A stretch of DNA of 64,000 nucleotides from an uncultured Draconibacterium sp. (GCF_963674925.1 NZ_OY771649.1:868001-932000); one strand, 5' to 3'; shown: positions 35,401 through 44,153, counted from the first letter of the stretch. The notes: generated from the sequence alone by a model not told the origin. Numbers and translations: made by a program.

Positions 35401-35551
35401 TGGAGATTTGCCGGGTAACGAAATACAAAGCCCAATGGCACAGGTAATTTTAGGAGGTTTGCTCACATCAACCATCCTGAATATTTATGTGGTGCCAATA
35501 GTTTACTATGCGCTTAACAAAAATGGAAACGTTAAAAAGGACTCGAAATGA
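32450..35551 (+). CDS. CzcA/CusA-type heavy-metal RND efflux permease
   Basis: A 1033-residue RND pump of normal HME length. Typical sites: DIDVFPDLTAPTVIVMT near the N-terminus, GSLVDDAIIDVENVYKRLR in the fourth transmembrane segment with two adjacent aspartates for proton relay, SFLPEFNEGALTLS and GVDIDGLVDVNVE-like porter regions, and a second membrane block near the C-terminus (FGIATRNGILLVSRYQN). The first and second pumps differ in TM4 residues and in insertions, which suggests different metals. The TolC gene start overlaps its stop as ATGA. Confidence 0.93.
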   Translation: MINNIIKFSLNNKYLIILCSVVLVVFGIYTAKNMDIDVFPDLTAPTVIVMTDAHGMAPEEVERLVTYPIETAVNGAMGVRRVRSTSGLGFSFVWVDFDWGTDVYKARQVVSEKLITVQEAMPDNVSEPILAPQSSVMGEIFFMGLQADTTDLMTLRSIAEWDIQPVILATGGVSQVTIIGGDYKQYQVLADPLKMNFYGVSINELADACREMSQNSTGKIVREHGNEYVVRGVARTSNPAELGNTFVKTKNGKPVRVNDVAEVKIGSAVKMGYASHNAKKSIIISVSKQPKTNTLEVTENIEQKLEAMKATLPPDVTIDTKIFRQADFIETSVNNVQRALLEGAVLVIIILFLFLGSFRTTVISLLAIPLSLLGSVIVLNLFGLNINTMSLGGMTIAIGSLVDDAIIDVENVYKRLRQNFLLPKEERQSAFAVVYEASKEIRASILNATLIIIVAFMPLFFLSGMEGRMLKPLGIAYIVSLFMSLIVAMTLTPLLSKMMLSSDKYLSRKSKESWLARNLSEGYERSLIWVLKHKKVVVFPILGLFVVSLFIFSGFGRSFLPEFNEGALTLSVITQPGTSLHESDKLGKLVETEMLSIPEVNSTARRTGRGELDTHSQSTNGAEIDVNFTLDDRELETFLQDVRSKLSGIPGIAFTVGQPLGHRIDHMLSGTRANIAIKLFGSDLNRMFQMGNQIKANIVDIDGLVDVNVEQQVEIPQIQIRPNRDMLAFYGIPLHEFNEFVDIALGGEKMADIYEGQQTYDLLLRYKTDYTDKLEGIKNALIDTYDGKKVPLSEVAEVVSASGPNSISRENVKRKLVISANVAGRDLHSVVEEIKQSVNENIDLPEGYRVEYGGQFESEEKASRMLLLTSIAALFVIFLLLFQEFKNFKLAGIILLNLPLALIGGIFAIMLTSGMLSIPAIIGFITLFGIATRNGILLVSRYQNLEQQGEKLYETLVHGSKDRLLPILMTALTAALALIPLAMNGDLPGNEIQSPMAQVILGGLLTSTILNIYVVPIVYYALNKNGNVKKDSK

Positions 35552-36726
35552 AACAAGTACTATTCACAATTATATCGATTCTCGCTTTTAGTCAGTTTGC
35601 ATCGGCACAAAACAACATTGATGCCTTGCTGACGGAGATAGAGAATAACAACACCACACTTTCAGCACTCAAAAAAATGGTGGAGGCTGAAAAAATGGGG
35701 AACAAAACAGGCATTCAATTGCAAAACCCGGAGGTGGAATTTCATTATTTGTGGGGCGATCCGTCGGCCATTGGCAACCGTAAAGATTTCAGCGTTCAAC
35801 AGTCGTTTGATTTTCCATCGGCTTACGCCTATCGAAATCAGATTGCTGATATGAAAAATGAGCAGGCCGAACTGGAATACAAAAAGCAGAAAATGGATAT
35901 TTTCCTTCAGGTACGATTGATTTGTGCAGAACTCACCTACCAGAATGCACTTAGGGAAGAATACCAAAAGCGACAGGAAAATGCCAGTGAGATTGCAAAG
36001 TCGGTTGAAACAAAACTCAATGCCGGTGAAGCTAACATTCTGGATCAGAATAAAGCAAAAGTAACCTTGTTAAATACAGAAGCTGAACTTCGGCACATTG
36101 AAATTCAGCGCCAGGCACTGTTGCAGCAACTGGCCACTTTAAATGGTGGGAAACCTGTAGATTATACAAACACCGACTTTCAAATTGTACCGCTCAATTC
36201 CGATTTTGAACAATGGGCAACACAAGCCGCTGCTAACAATCCGGTGCTTGCGTGGTTAGAACAGGAAATTGCCATTTCTGACAAAAACACTCAACTGCAA
36301 AAAGCGCAGAGCCTGCCCAAACTAAATGCAGGTTATATGAGCGAACAAGTGGTCGGTGAAGGTTTTCAGGGAGTTACGGTAGGTGTTTCAATACCATTGT
36401 TTGAAAATAAGAATACGGTGAAATATGCCAAACTTAGAAACGAAGCTGCCCAGCACCGTGAAATCGATGAAAAGCTACAGTTTTACAACGAAATGAAAAC
36501 ATTGCATGCCAAAGCAATTGCAATTCAGCAAAACATCACTCAATTTCGTGAGCAGTTAAACTTACAAAGCGATATCGAATTACTGCAAAAAGCATTGGAT
36601 AAAGGTGCAATTTCACTTACTGAGTACCTCTTCGAGCTTTCCGTTTACTACGATAGCCTGGAGAAATTGCTTGACATGGAAAAGGAATTAAGTATTACGA
36701 AAGCACAATTATTGATTTACAGTTAA
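35548..36726 (+). CDS. TolC-family outer-membrane protein of the second pump
   Basis: A 392-residue secreted protein with signal peptide 1-20 (ending ASA) and the two OEP repeats rich in Gln/Ala coiled helices (LRHIEIQRQALLQQLATLNG, AAQHREIDEKLQFYN). It is a CzcC/CusC-like exit channel. Start overlaps the permease stop by four bases (ATGA), so translation is coupled. A nested hairpin structure with a T run follows. Confidence 0.88.
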   Translation: MKQVLFTIISILAFSQFASAQNNIDALLTEIENNNTTLSALKKMVEAEKMGNKTGIQLQNPEVEFHYLWGDPSAIGNRKDFSVQQSFDFPSAYAYRNQIADMKNEQAELEYKKQKMDIFLQVRLICAELTYQNALREEYQKRQENASEIAKSVETKLNAGEANILDQNKAKVTLLNTEAELRHIEIQRQALLQQLATLNGGKPVDYTNTDFQIVPLNSDFEQWATQAAANNPVLAWLEQEIAISDKNTQLQKAQSLPKLNAGYMSEQVVGEGFQGVTVGVSIPLFENKNTVKYAKLRNEAAQHREIDEKLQFYNEMKTLHAKAIAIQQNITQFREQLNLQSDIELLQKALDKGAISLTEYLFELSVYYDSLEKLLDMEKELSITKAQLLIYS

Positions 36727-36758
36727 TACTTTTATAAAAAAAGTAAGAGCTGTTTAAG

Positions 36759-36832
36759 GACCAAAGTCATTAACGGAATCAGAACGAACTATTATTGTTC
36801 GTTTAAGACTGGTTATCGACTTTGGTCTTTTT
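36759..36832 (+). terminator. Two-storey hairpin terminator
   Basis: Outer arms GACCAAAGTC (36759-36768) and GACTTTGGTC (36818-36827) are perfect and followed by TTTTTG; inside is a second perfect stem AACGAAC-TATTATT-GTTCGTT (36783-36803). Confidence 0.65.
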
Positions 36833-37127
36833 GTTTCTACACCCCGCATTATTTCTGGAAAAGCATCCTATCTCCTATTTCAACTCATCTGTATCCTCAA
36901 CATTAACCCAGTTAACATTGAAATAATGTTCACTATTGTTGTTTAATATATTCCCAAAATTAAATTTATCGCTTCATCATAGTAATTTATCATTCCACAG
37001 TAACTATAAGAATCAGAATACGTTACCAGTTATAGTTTTTACATAAATTTTGGAATGCTACTATTCGTACAAATCAACAGCCTAAGATCGTTATAGATTT
37101 CAAGAATGACTTATCAATTATTTATAT

Positions 37128-37151
37128 ATCTATTTATCTAGATATTTAGAT
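37128..37151. promoter_or_regulatory. 24-base dyad operator before the third RND operon
   Basis: ATCTA-tt-TATCTAGATA-tt-TAGAT is symmetric at 20 of 24 positions and covers the expected -33 region of the promoter at 37161-37168. The size fits a dimeric repressor (TetR, MarR or ArsR type); no such gene is in the window. Confidence 0.6.
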
Positions 37152-37160
37152 TCTAAAACA

Positions 37161-37168
37161 TATATTTG
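37161..37168 (+). promoter_or_regulatory. -7 promoter box of the third RND operon
   Basis: TATATTTG matches TAnnTTTG, 32 bases before the ATG at 37201. Confidence 0.6.
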
Positions 37169-37200
37169 CGGCGAAAAAAGAATCAAAAACGATTACAAAT

Positions 37201-38532
37201 ATGTCAACACAAAAAATTAATTACCTACTATTATTGCTGTTATTAACGCCGGCAATAGTAAAGGCACAACCAAGGCCATTAAGTTTGAGCGAGGCACTCA
37301 TCCTTGCCGAAGAAAACAACCTGAATGTAAAAAGTGCTGAAGCCCGTGTGGAAGCTGCACGCGCTAATTATCGAATGACCAATTCTGTTTTTTTACCGGG
37401 ATTGGAAGCGAGTCATACAGGCATGTCTACCAATGATCCCTTAAATTCCTTTGGTTTTAAATTAAAACAGGAGATTGTTACGCAACAGGATTTTAATCCC
37501 GATCTGTTGAATGATCCGGGAAGTATCGAAAATTTTCAGACCAAAATCGAGTTGCAACAACCATTGTTGAACCTCGACGGAATTTACGCCCGTAAGGCAG
37601 CTAAAAATCAATTGGATGCGATGTCGTTTCAGACAAACAGGGTAAAACTGAACATTAAATTCGAAGTAAAAAAGGCTTATTACATGTTGGAGCTGGCCGA
37701 ATCATCGGTTGAAGTTTTACAAAAATCAGTAGCTGTTGCAGAAGAAGCTTTACGGTTAACAGAAAACAATGCCAAACAGGGATTTGCGAAAGAAGCAGAT
37801 GTACTGGAAGCCTCTGTTCGTGTTGAAGAACGCAAGAATCAGTTACTTGAAGCACAAAACCAGCGTCAAACGGCCAACGACTTTTTGGTTTATTTATTAG
37901 GCATGGAATTCAGCGAAGTTATTGAAACCACCGATTCGCTTATTCAACCACCAATGCAGGTGATTATCGACCGGAATTCGGTAAACCTCGAAAGCCGTTC
38001 GGATATGCTGGCTTACCAAAAACAAATCGAGGCCGGCGAGAACATGGTTAAATCGAATAAAATGAAATTCGTTCCACGCTTAAATGCTTTCGGAGCCTTT
38101 GAATGGAACGACGAATCGCTGTTCGGAACTTCAGCAAATAATTATATGGTTGGCGCCTCATTAAGCTGGAGCCTGTTTAGTGGATATAAAAATGCAGGCG
38201 CTGTTCAACACGCTACGGCACAATTGGATGAAGCACGAATAAACTACGAAGATTACCTGTCTCAAAGCCAAATTGAAATCAATCGTGCAACACGCAAAAT
38301 GACACTGAATTATAACCGTATCCAATCAAGCAAACTGGCAAAAGAACAAGCCCAGGAGTCGCTACGGATCAGAACAAACCGTTTTGAACAAGGACTGGAA
38401 AAAACTGCCGACCTTCTCATGTCGGAAGCCCTCACTTCACAAAAAGAATTAGAATACATTCAATCAATTTATAATTACAAGCAAGCCATTTTCGAGATGG
38501 AATTGCTTATCGAACAAGATATTAACGAATAA
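37201..38532 (+). CDS. TolC-family outer-membrane protein of the third RND pump
   Basis: A 443-residue secreted OEP protein with signal peptide 1-22 (ending VKA). LSLSEALILAEENNLNVKSA and the long helices around 340-410 are typical of TolC-like channels. It is the first gene of a TolC-adaptor-permease operon under the dyad operator at 37128. Order (channel first) differs from the two preceding pumps, and the whole set looks like a separate acquisition or duplication event rather than a copy of them. Confidence 0.9.
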   Translation: MSTQKINYLLLLLLLTPAIVKAQPRPLSLSEALILAEENNLNVKSAEARVEAARANYRMTNSVFLPGLEASHTGMSTNDPLNSFGFKLKQEIVTQQDFNPDLLNDPGSIENFQTKIELQQPLLNLDGIYARKAAKNQLDAMSFQTNRVKLNIKFEVKKAYYMLELAESSVEVLQKSVAVAEEALRLTENNAKQGFAKEADVLEASVRVEERKNQLLEAQNQRQTANDFLVYLLGMEFSEVIETTDSLIQPPMQVIIDRNSVNLESRSDMLAYQKQIEAGENMVKSNKMKFVPRLNAFGAFEWNDESLFGTSANNYMVGASLSWSLFSGYKNAGAVQHATAQLDEARINYEDYLSQSQIEINRATRKMTLNYNRIQSSKLAKEQAQESLRIRTNRFEQGLEKTADLLMSEALTSQKELEYIQSIYNYKQAIFEMELLIEQDINE

Positions 38533-38546
38533 ACGCCATATCAAAG

Positions 38547-39638
38547 ATGAAGACACTAGTACAAAAATCGAAACTCATAATTGCAGTTGCATTATTATCG
38601 ATAATTGCAATATCATGTGGAAACAAAGAGAAAGAACATGCCACGGTATCACAAGAAAAAGTTGCTGCACAAACTGCTGTTGCAAAGCTTGCTGATTACC
38701 CGGTAGTACATAGTTTTTCGGGCAAACTGGAGGCCGACAAACAAACAAATTTAAGTACCCGAATCATGGGGCAAATTCAGCGTATCTATGTAAAACCAGG
38801 TCAGAAAGTAAACCAGGGCGATCTGTTGATTCAGATTAGAAACCAGGATATTCTGGCCAAAAAAGCACAGGTTGAAGCCAGTAAAGTTGAAGCTACAACT
38901 GCTTACGAGAGTGCTGAAAAAGACCTGAAACGTTACGAAGCGCTATACGAATCAAACAGTGCGTCGGACAAAGAAATGGACGATATGCGCACCCGCTACG
39001 ACATGGCCAAAGCACGTTTGGCTGCCGTTGAACAAATGGAAAACGAAGTGGAAGAAAACATGCGTTATGCATCGATTCGTGCCACTTACAGCGGAGTTAT
39101 CACTACAAAATTCGTTCAGGAAGGCGATATGGCCAATCCGGGAATGCCTTTATTGAGCATGGAAAGCCCATCGCAGTGGAAAGTAATTGCGCGCATTCCT
39201 GAAGCCGACATCGCAAAAGTTCAGTTGAATGATGCTGTTAAAGTAAAATTCACTGCCGCTGAAGCAGAAATGGAAGGAAAAATTATCGAAATAAACCCAT
39301 CGACAACAAATACCGGCAACCAATACAGTGCAAAAGTTTTGGTTACCGTTCCTGAAAACTGTACAGCAAAATTGTACAGCGGAATGTATGCCGAAGTGTT
39401 GTTTGAACATGGAACACAAAAACGTATCCTGGTTTCAGAATCAGCTTTGATCCAACGTGGTCAGCTGGTTGGAATTTATGCTGTCGGTCAGTCGGGAAAT
39501 GCCCTGCTTCGCTGGGTAAAAACCGGAAAAACATTTGGCGACCAGATTGAGATCATCTCAGGCTTAGCAGATGGAGAACAATATGTTGTGAAGTCTGACA
39601 GCAAACTTTTTGACGGAGCACTAATTGCTAACAACTAA
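38547..39638 (+). CDS. Periplasmic adaptor lipoprotein of the third RND pump
   Basis: A 363-residue membrane-fusion lipoprotein: signal with lipobox AISC (about residue 24), lipoyl half-motif MGQIQRIYVKPGQKVNQGDLL split, coiled helix (RYEALYESNSASDKEMDDMR) and beta-barrel. No His-rich or HMA segment is seen, unlike the adaptors of the first two pumps, which argues against a strictly metal role. Starts 14 bases after the channel gene; its end lies 10 bases before the permease ATG. Confidence 0.9.
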   Translation: MKTLVQKSKLIIAVALLSIIAISCGNKEKEHATVSQEKVAAQTAVAKLADYPVVHSFSGKLEADKQTNLSTRIMGQIQRIYVKPGQKVNQGDLLIQIRNQDILAKKAQVEASKVEATTAYESAEKDLKRYEALYESNSASDKEMDDMRTRYDMAKARLAAVEQMENEVEENMRYASIRATYSGVITTKFVQEGDMANPGMPLLSMESPSQWKVIARIPEADIAKVQLNDAVKVKFTAAEAEMEGKIIEINPSTTNTGNQYSAKVLVTVPENCTAKLYSGMYAEVLFEHGTQKRILVSESALIQRGQLVGIYAVGQSGNALLRWVKTGKTFGDQIEIISGLADGEQYVVKSDSKLFDGALIANN

Positions 39639-39648
39639 GAGAAAAAGT

Positions 39649-42600
39649 ATGAAAACAGGATTTGCCGGCGGAATAGCCAAACAGTTTATAAACTCAAAAT
39701 TAACGCCGCTGTTGATGATTGCTTTTATGGCGATCGGGATCTACAGCTCGTACCTGACTCCCCGCGAGGAAGAACCGCAAATTGATGTACCAATTGCCGA
39801 TATTTTCTTTCGCTATCCGGGAGCCAGCCCAAAAGAAATTGAATCCCGAGTAATGCAACCGCTCGAAAAAGTGGTCGCCAATATTCCGGGAGTTGAATAC
39901 GTATACTCTACCTCGATGCCGGGCGAAGCCATGCTTATCGTTCAGTTTTACGTTGGAGAAGACATCGAACGATCGTTGGTAAAAATGTACAACGAAATCA
40001 TGAAGCACATGGACCAAATGCCGCACGGAACAAGTTTGCCTTTGGTAAAAACGCGTTCAATCGACGATGTGCCGGTGTTGGGACTCACTTTCTGGAGCGA
40101 AAATTACGACGATTACCAATTAAAACGAATTGCCCAGGAAGTAAATAACGAAATTGAACAGGTTACCGATGTGTCGGAAACAAAAGTTATTGGTGGCCGC
40201 TCGCGCCAGATTCGTGTTGTGCTGAACAACGGTGCAATGGCCCGCTATAATGTTGATGCATTGAGCATTGCTCAGAAAATACAGATTGCCAATCAGCAAT
40301 TTAATACCGGTGCTTTTAATAACAACGATGTGGAATACCTGGTTGAAGCAGGTGAATTTCTGCAAACTTCCGATGATGTTGCCAATCTTATAGTGGGTAT
40401 TCATAACGGAAGTCCGGTTTACCTGAAACAGGTTGCCGAAGTTCTTGACGGTCCTGAAGAGCCGATTCAATACGTGAACTTTGGTTACGGCTCAATGGAC
40501 GAAAAGAAAAATGAATTTGCAGGCGAATATGGAGCAGTTACTATTTCAGTAGCAAAACGCCGTGGAGCTGATGCGATGAAAGTTTCTGACCAGATTTTGG
40601 AGAAAATCAGTCACCTTGAAAAAGACCTGATTCCTTCTGACGTTCATGTTGATGTAACCCGTAATTACGGCGAAACAGCATCGCACAAAGTATCGGAACT
40701 GTTGATGCACCTTGCCGGAGCAATTATCGCTGTAACTTTTGTAGTAATGCTGGCAATGGGTTGGCGCGGTGGACTGGTTGTGTTCCTGTCGGTGCCGATT
40801 ACCTTCGCATTAACCATGTTCAGCTACTATTTCCTCGATTACACCTTAAACCGGATCACCCTTTTTGCGCTGGTTTTTGTAACAGGTATTGTAGTCGACG
40901 ACTCGATAATTATTGCAGAGAACATGCACCGGCATTTCAAAATGAAAAAACTGCCGTTTATCCAGGCGGCACTGCGTTCGATCGATGAAGTGGGTAACCC
41001 AACCATTCTGGCCACATTCACTGTAATTGCGGCCGTGTTACCTATGGTTTTTGTTTCAGGATTAATGGGACCTTATATGAGCCCGATGCCAATTGGTGCA
41101 TCTATTGCAATGATCTTTTCATTATTGGTAGCATTAACTATTACTCCATATCTGGCATTCCGTTTATTAAAAGTTGTTGAGAAAGACAACAAAGTAAAAA
41201 AGGCATTCAAACTCGAAAATTCGCCGATTTACAAGATTTATTATAAAACAATGAATCCGATGTTGGAGTCACCTTGGAAACGCTGGACATTTATAGGTAC
41301 GATTACATTCTTTTTACTCGCATCGATGACACTGGTTTATTTTAAAATGGTAGCTGTAAAAATGCTTCCGTTTGATAATAAAAATGAATTCCAGGTAATT
41401 ATCGACATGCCCGAAGGAACCACGCTGGAGCGCACTGCGGCCGTTACAAAAGAACTGGCAGCATACATTGCACAGCAGGAAGAGGTATTAAATTACCAAT
41501 CGTATGTAGGAACTGCTTCGCCAATGAACTTCAACGGTTTGGTTCGTCACTACGATTTACGCCGTGGTTCAAACGTATCGGATATACAGGTGAACCTAAC
41601 GGATAAGACCGAGCGTAAAGCACAAAGTCACGACATTGCAAAAGCTATGCGTCCGGGTATTCAGCAGCTGGCAAAAAAATTCAATGCCAATGCAAAAGTT
41701 GTAGAGGTTCCACCGGGTCCACCGGTACTTTCAACATTGGTTGCTGAAATTTACGGTCCTGACTACGAGGAACAAATTGAGGTTGCCCGCCAGGTAAAAG
41801 ACCTGTTTGCCAATACTGCCGATGTGGTAGATATCGACTGGCACATGGAAGACGACCAGGTGGAGTATAAATTTAATGTGCTGAAAGAAAAAGCTGCTTT
41901 GGCCGGCATTTCAACACAACAGGTTGTAAACAGTGTTGCCATGGCACTTGGTGGTCAGGAAATAACTCAATTGTATGCAGAAAAAGAACACGAGCAGGTG
42001 GGAATTCAGGTGCGTTTTTCAGAAGATGAACGCTCTAGCATTGAAGACCTGAAGAAAATCAACATCATGACTATGACCGGCCAGAAAGTGGCATTGGGCG
42101 ATGTTGTTGAGATAAAACAAGAGATTCAGGATAAAAGCATTTACCGTAAAAACCAGAAACGTGTGGTTTACGTAACTGCCGATATCGCAGGAGCACTGGA
42201 AAGTCCTGTATACGGAATTCTGGATATGAGCGACAACCTCAACAAAATCCAGCTACCTGAAGGTTACACGTTGAACGAAGAATTTACACAACAGCCGTTT
42301 GTACAAGATAATTACAGCCTGAAATGGGACGGCGAGTGGCAAATTACCTATGAAGTATTCCGCGATTTGGGAGCTGCATTTGCAGTAGTTCTGTTGGTAA
42401 TTTACTTGCTAATCATCGGATGGTTCCAGAATTTTACGGTTCCGTTTGTAATGATGGTTGCCATTCCACTTTCGTTAGTTGGTATTCTTATTGGTCACTG
42501 GCTGATGGGAGCTTTCTTCACAGCAACTTCAATGATCGGATTAATTGCACTGGCGGGAATAATGGTCCGAAACTCCATATTGCTCATCGACTTTATAAAT

Positions 42601-42906
42601 CTCCGGCTTAAGGACGGAGCGCCGCTAAAAGACGCGGTAATTGAGGCCGGAGCAGTTCGAACTACCCCTATCCTGCTTACTGCCGGAACCGTTGTAATTG
42701 GTGCCGTAGTGATCTTATTCGACCCCATTTTCCAGGGACTGGCGATTTCATTAATGGGTGGAACAATTGCATCAACATTCTTAACACTGATTATTGTTCC
42801 GCTTATTTATTACATGACTGAAAAGAAAAAATATCCGGTAGAAGAAGCTCCGGTTGTTAAAGCCGAAGAAACAGAAATTAACTTAACTAACGAGGAGGAA
42901 AATTAA
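39649..42906 (+). CDS. RND efflux permease
   Basis: A 1085-residue RND-superfamily inner-membrane pump. Recognised pieces are FFRYPGASPKEIESRVMQPLE, GIVVDDSIIIAENMHRHFK in the fourth membrane segment, LPFDNKNEFQVIIDMPEG and IALAGIMVRNSILLIDFIN. The VDDSI-type TM4 resembles hydrophobe/multidrug branches more than the metal HME branch, but specificity cannot be set by sight. ATG at 39649 is chosen instead of a TTG eight codons upstream that overlaps the adaptor gene. A small gene follows one base after its stop. Confidence 0.9.
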   Translation: MKTGFAGGIAKQFINSKLTPLLMIAFMAIGIYSSYLTPREEEPQIDVPIADIFFRYPGASPKEIESRVMQPLEKVVANIPGVEYVYSTSMPGEAMLIVQFYVGEDIERSLVKMYNEIMKHMDQMPHGTSLPLVKTRSIDDVPVLGLTFWSENYDDYQLKRIAQEVNNEIEQVTDVSETKVIGGRSRQIRVVLNNGAMARYNVDALSIAQKIQIANQQFNTGAFNNNDVEYLVEAGEFLQTSDDVANLIVGIHNGSPVYLKQVAEVLDGPEEPIQYVNFGYGSMDEKKNEFAGEYGAVTISVAKRRGADAMKVSDQILEKISHLEKDLIPSDVHVDVTRNYGETASHKVSELLMHLAGAIIAVTFVVMLAMGWRGGLVVFLSVPITFALTMFSYYFLDYTLNRITLFALVFVTGIVVDDSIIIAENMHRHFKMKKLPFIQAALRSIDEVGNPTILATFTVIAAVLPMVFVSGLMGPYMSPMPIGASIAMIFSLLVALTITPYLAFRLLKVVEKDNKVKKAFKLENSPIYKIYYKTMNPMLESPWKRWTFIGTITFFLLASMTLVYFKMVAVKMLPFDNKNEFQVIIDMPEGTTLERTAAVTKELAAYIAQQEEVLNYQSYVGTASPMNFNGLVRHYDLRRGSNVSDIQVNLTDKTERKAQSHDIAKAMRPGIQQLAKKFNANAKVVEVPPGPPVLSTLVAEIYGPDYEEQIEVARQVKDLFANTADVVDIDWHMEDDQVEYKFNVLKEKAALAGISTQQVVNSVAMALGGQEITQLYAEKEHEQVGIQVRFSEDERSSIEDLKKINIMTMTGQKVALGDVVEIKQEIQDKSIYRKNQKRVVYVTADIAGALESPVYGILDMSDNLNKIQLPEGYTLNEEFTQQPFVQDNYSLKWDGEWQITYEVFRDLGAAFAVVLLVIYLLIIGWFQNFTVPFVMMVAIPLSLVGILIGHWLMGAFFTATSMIGLIALAGIMVRNSILLIDFINLRLKDGAPLKDAVIEAGAVRTTPILLTAGTVVIGAVVILFDPIFQGLAISLMGGTIASTFLTLIIVPLIYYMTEKKKYPVEEAPVVKAEETEINLTNEEEN

Positions 42907-42907
42907 A

Positions 42908-43219
42908 ATGATGAAGTTTATAATTATTCAAAGTGCTGAAGCTTATCATCATGAGCTGGAGCAAATCTTTCGCGACATCCATATCAATTCATACAGCGAA
43001 ATGCCGGTGGATGGTTTTATGGAAAGTGCTGACGGAAATTCGGATATTTCCAACTGGTTTGGATCATCAAAAAATCCGTACCGCTATTTTATTTCATTTA
43101 CTTTTCTTGATGAAGAAAAAGCCAATGAACTCCTCCTTCGAATAAAGGCATTCAATGAAGAAACCGAAGGGGTAAGCCCGATAAGTGCTTTTATTTCAGC
43201 GATTGAAAAATTTGTGTAA
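42908..43219 (+). CDS. Small P-II-like/ferredoxin-fold protein linked to RND pump
   Basis: A 103-residue protein of no firm family. Its pattern (KFIIIQSAEAYHHELEQIFRD, a Gly/Asp-rich loop, YFISFTFLDEEKANELLLRI) is that of an alpha-beta sandwich resembling P-II/CutA/DUF3240 proteins. DUF3240 P-II-like proteins occur near CzcA pumps and may bind metals or nucleotides. It starts one base after the pump stop, so it belongs to that operon. Function and metal binding are inferred only from position and fold-like pattern; no Cys and one HH pair are present. Confidence 0.55.
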   Translation: MMKFIIIQSAEAYHHELEQIFRDIHINSYSEMPVDGFMESADGNSDISNWFGSSKNPYRYFISFTFLDEEKANELLLRIKAFNEETEGVSPISAFISAIEKFV

Positions 43220-43256
43220 ACCATTTTGAAATTAATAACAACTAAAATAGATTACG

Positions 43257-43439
43257 ATGAAAGAGAGAATAATACGCGCAGTTGCAGGAATATTTGTGTT
43301 GACAAGCATTCTATTGGCCATATTCGTTAATATTTACTGGCTTGGCCTGGCAGGTTTTGTTGGATTGAATTTATTTCAATCATCAATCACAAAATTTTGT
43401 CCGCTGGAGTTTTTCCTGGAAAAGGCCGGAGTAGAATAG
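43257..43439 (+). CDS. Small DUF2892-type membrane protein
   Basis: A 60-residue protein with two hydrophobic segments (AVAGIFVLTSILLAIFV and WLGLAGFVGLNLF) followed by a KFCPLEFFLEKAG end. This is the DUF2892/YgaP C-terminal-like membrane module; a single cysteine sits in the KFCPLE stretch. It is 37 bases behind the P-II-like gene and is followed by a hairpin terminator, so it closes the third pump operon. Function unknown; related modules are fused to rhodanese domains in other bacteria. Confidence 0.7.
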   Translation: MKERIIRAVAGIFVLTSILLAIFVNIYWLGLAGFVGLNLFQSSITKFCPLEFFLEKAGVE

Positions 43440-43463
43440 CTCTGCATTAAAATGCGTAACATG

Positions 43464-43493
43464 AAAGGTTGTCTGTAACAGGCAACCTTTTTG
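43464..43493 (+). terminator. Terminator after the third RND operon
   Basis: AAAGGTTGTCTG-TAA-CAGGCAACCTTT (43464-43490, one G-T pair), followed by a short T run. Confidence 0.8.
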
Positions 43494-43511
43494 TATTTAT
43501 TATAATAATTC

Positions 43512-43544
43512 TTTGGTAACTTTCAGTAATTTCCCCTAACTTGT
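43512..43544 (+). promoter_or_regulatory. Promoter of the DUF308 gene
   Basis: TTTG (43512-43515), 21 bases, TAACTTGT (43537-43544), one mismatch from the consensus -7 box; ATG follows at 43575. Confidence 0.5.
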
Positions 43545-43574
43545 AGTACATACCAACTCAAATAAAACTTAAAA

Positions 43575-44153
43575 ATGACAGACAACACAAACAAAAAAGT
43601 TGCCGAAAGCTTATGGAAACTCATAATGGCACGAGGCGTAGTCCTTGTAGTTGTAGGATTAGTTTTACTCCTATTTCCACAGGCAACACTTACAACGCTG
43701 ATTTTTATACTCGGTATTTACTGGCTAATTGATGGAGTTGTTACTCTTTACAACACCTACAAACAAAAAGATGTCGGCAAAAACTGGTGGTGGGGATTAA
43801 TTACCGGAGGATTGGGCGTAATTGCAGGTTTAATTGTTGTTTTAAAACCTTTTTCGAGCTCAGTACTCACGACCTCTTTTTTAATGTGGTTTTTAGGATT
43901 GGTTGCTTTAATAAACGGAATTACCGGAGTTGTTACCGGAATACGCATAAAGAAATACCATACCGGCGAACGCTCCATGATTTGGGGTGGAATTTTTTCA
44001 ATTGTCCTTGGTATTATTCTAATTTCATCGCCATACACATCGGCACTGGTCGTTGTAAAAGTAATGGGTTCTTTTGCCATTTTTGCAGGTATAATTACTA
44101 TTTTGCTCGCTAACCGTGTGAAAAAGAAAGCACAGGAAATCGACAGTAATTAA
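43575..44153 (+). CDS. HdeD/DUF308 family membrane protein
   Basis: A 192-residue protein with six predicted hydrophobic segments and glycine-rich turns (GVVLVVVGLVLLLFP, GVIAGLIVVLKPF, GIFSIVLGIILI), the pattern of the HdeD acid-resistance family (DUF308). Family members are inner-membrane proteins of unclear mechanism. It is single, with its own promoter and a strong 15-bp hairpin terminator, and is not part of the pump operon or of the following NifX cluster. Confidence 0.8.
   Translation: MTDNTNKKVAESLWKLIMARGVVLVVVGLVLLLFPQATLTTLIFILGIYWLIDGVVTLYNTYKQKDVGKNWWWGLITGGLGVIAGLIVVLKPFSSSVLTTSFLMWFLGLVALINGITGVVTGIRIKKYHTGERSMIWGGIFSIVLGIILISSPYTSALVVVKVMGSFAIFAGIITILLANRVKKKAQEIDSN

Larger units (their letters stand above)
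36727..37200. other. Intergenic region between the second and third pump operons
   Basis: 474 bases. It contains the nested hairpin terminator (36759-36832), about 290 bases of AT-rich sequence with no open frame or repeat that I recognised, and the dyad operator and promoter of the third pump operon (37128-37168). Confidence 0.6.
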
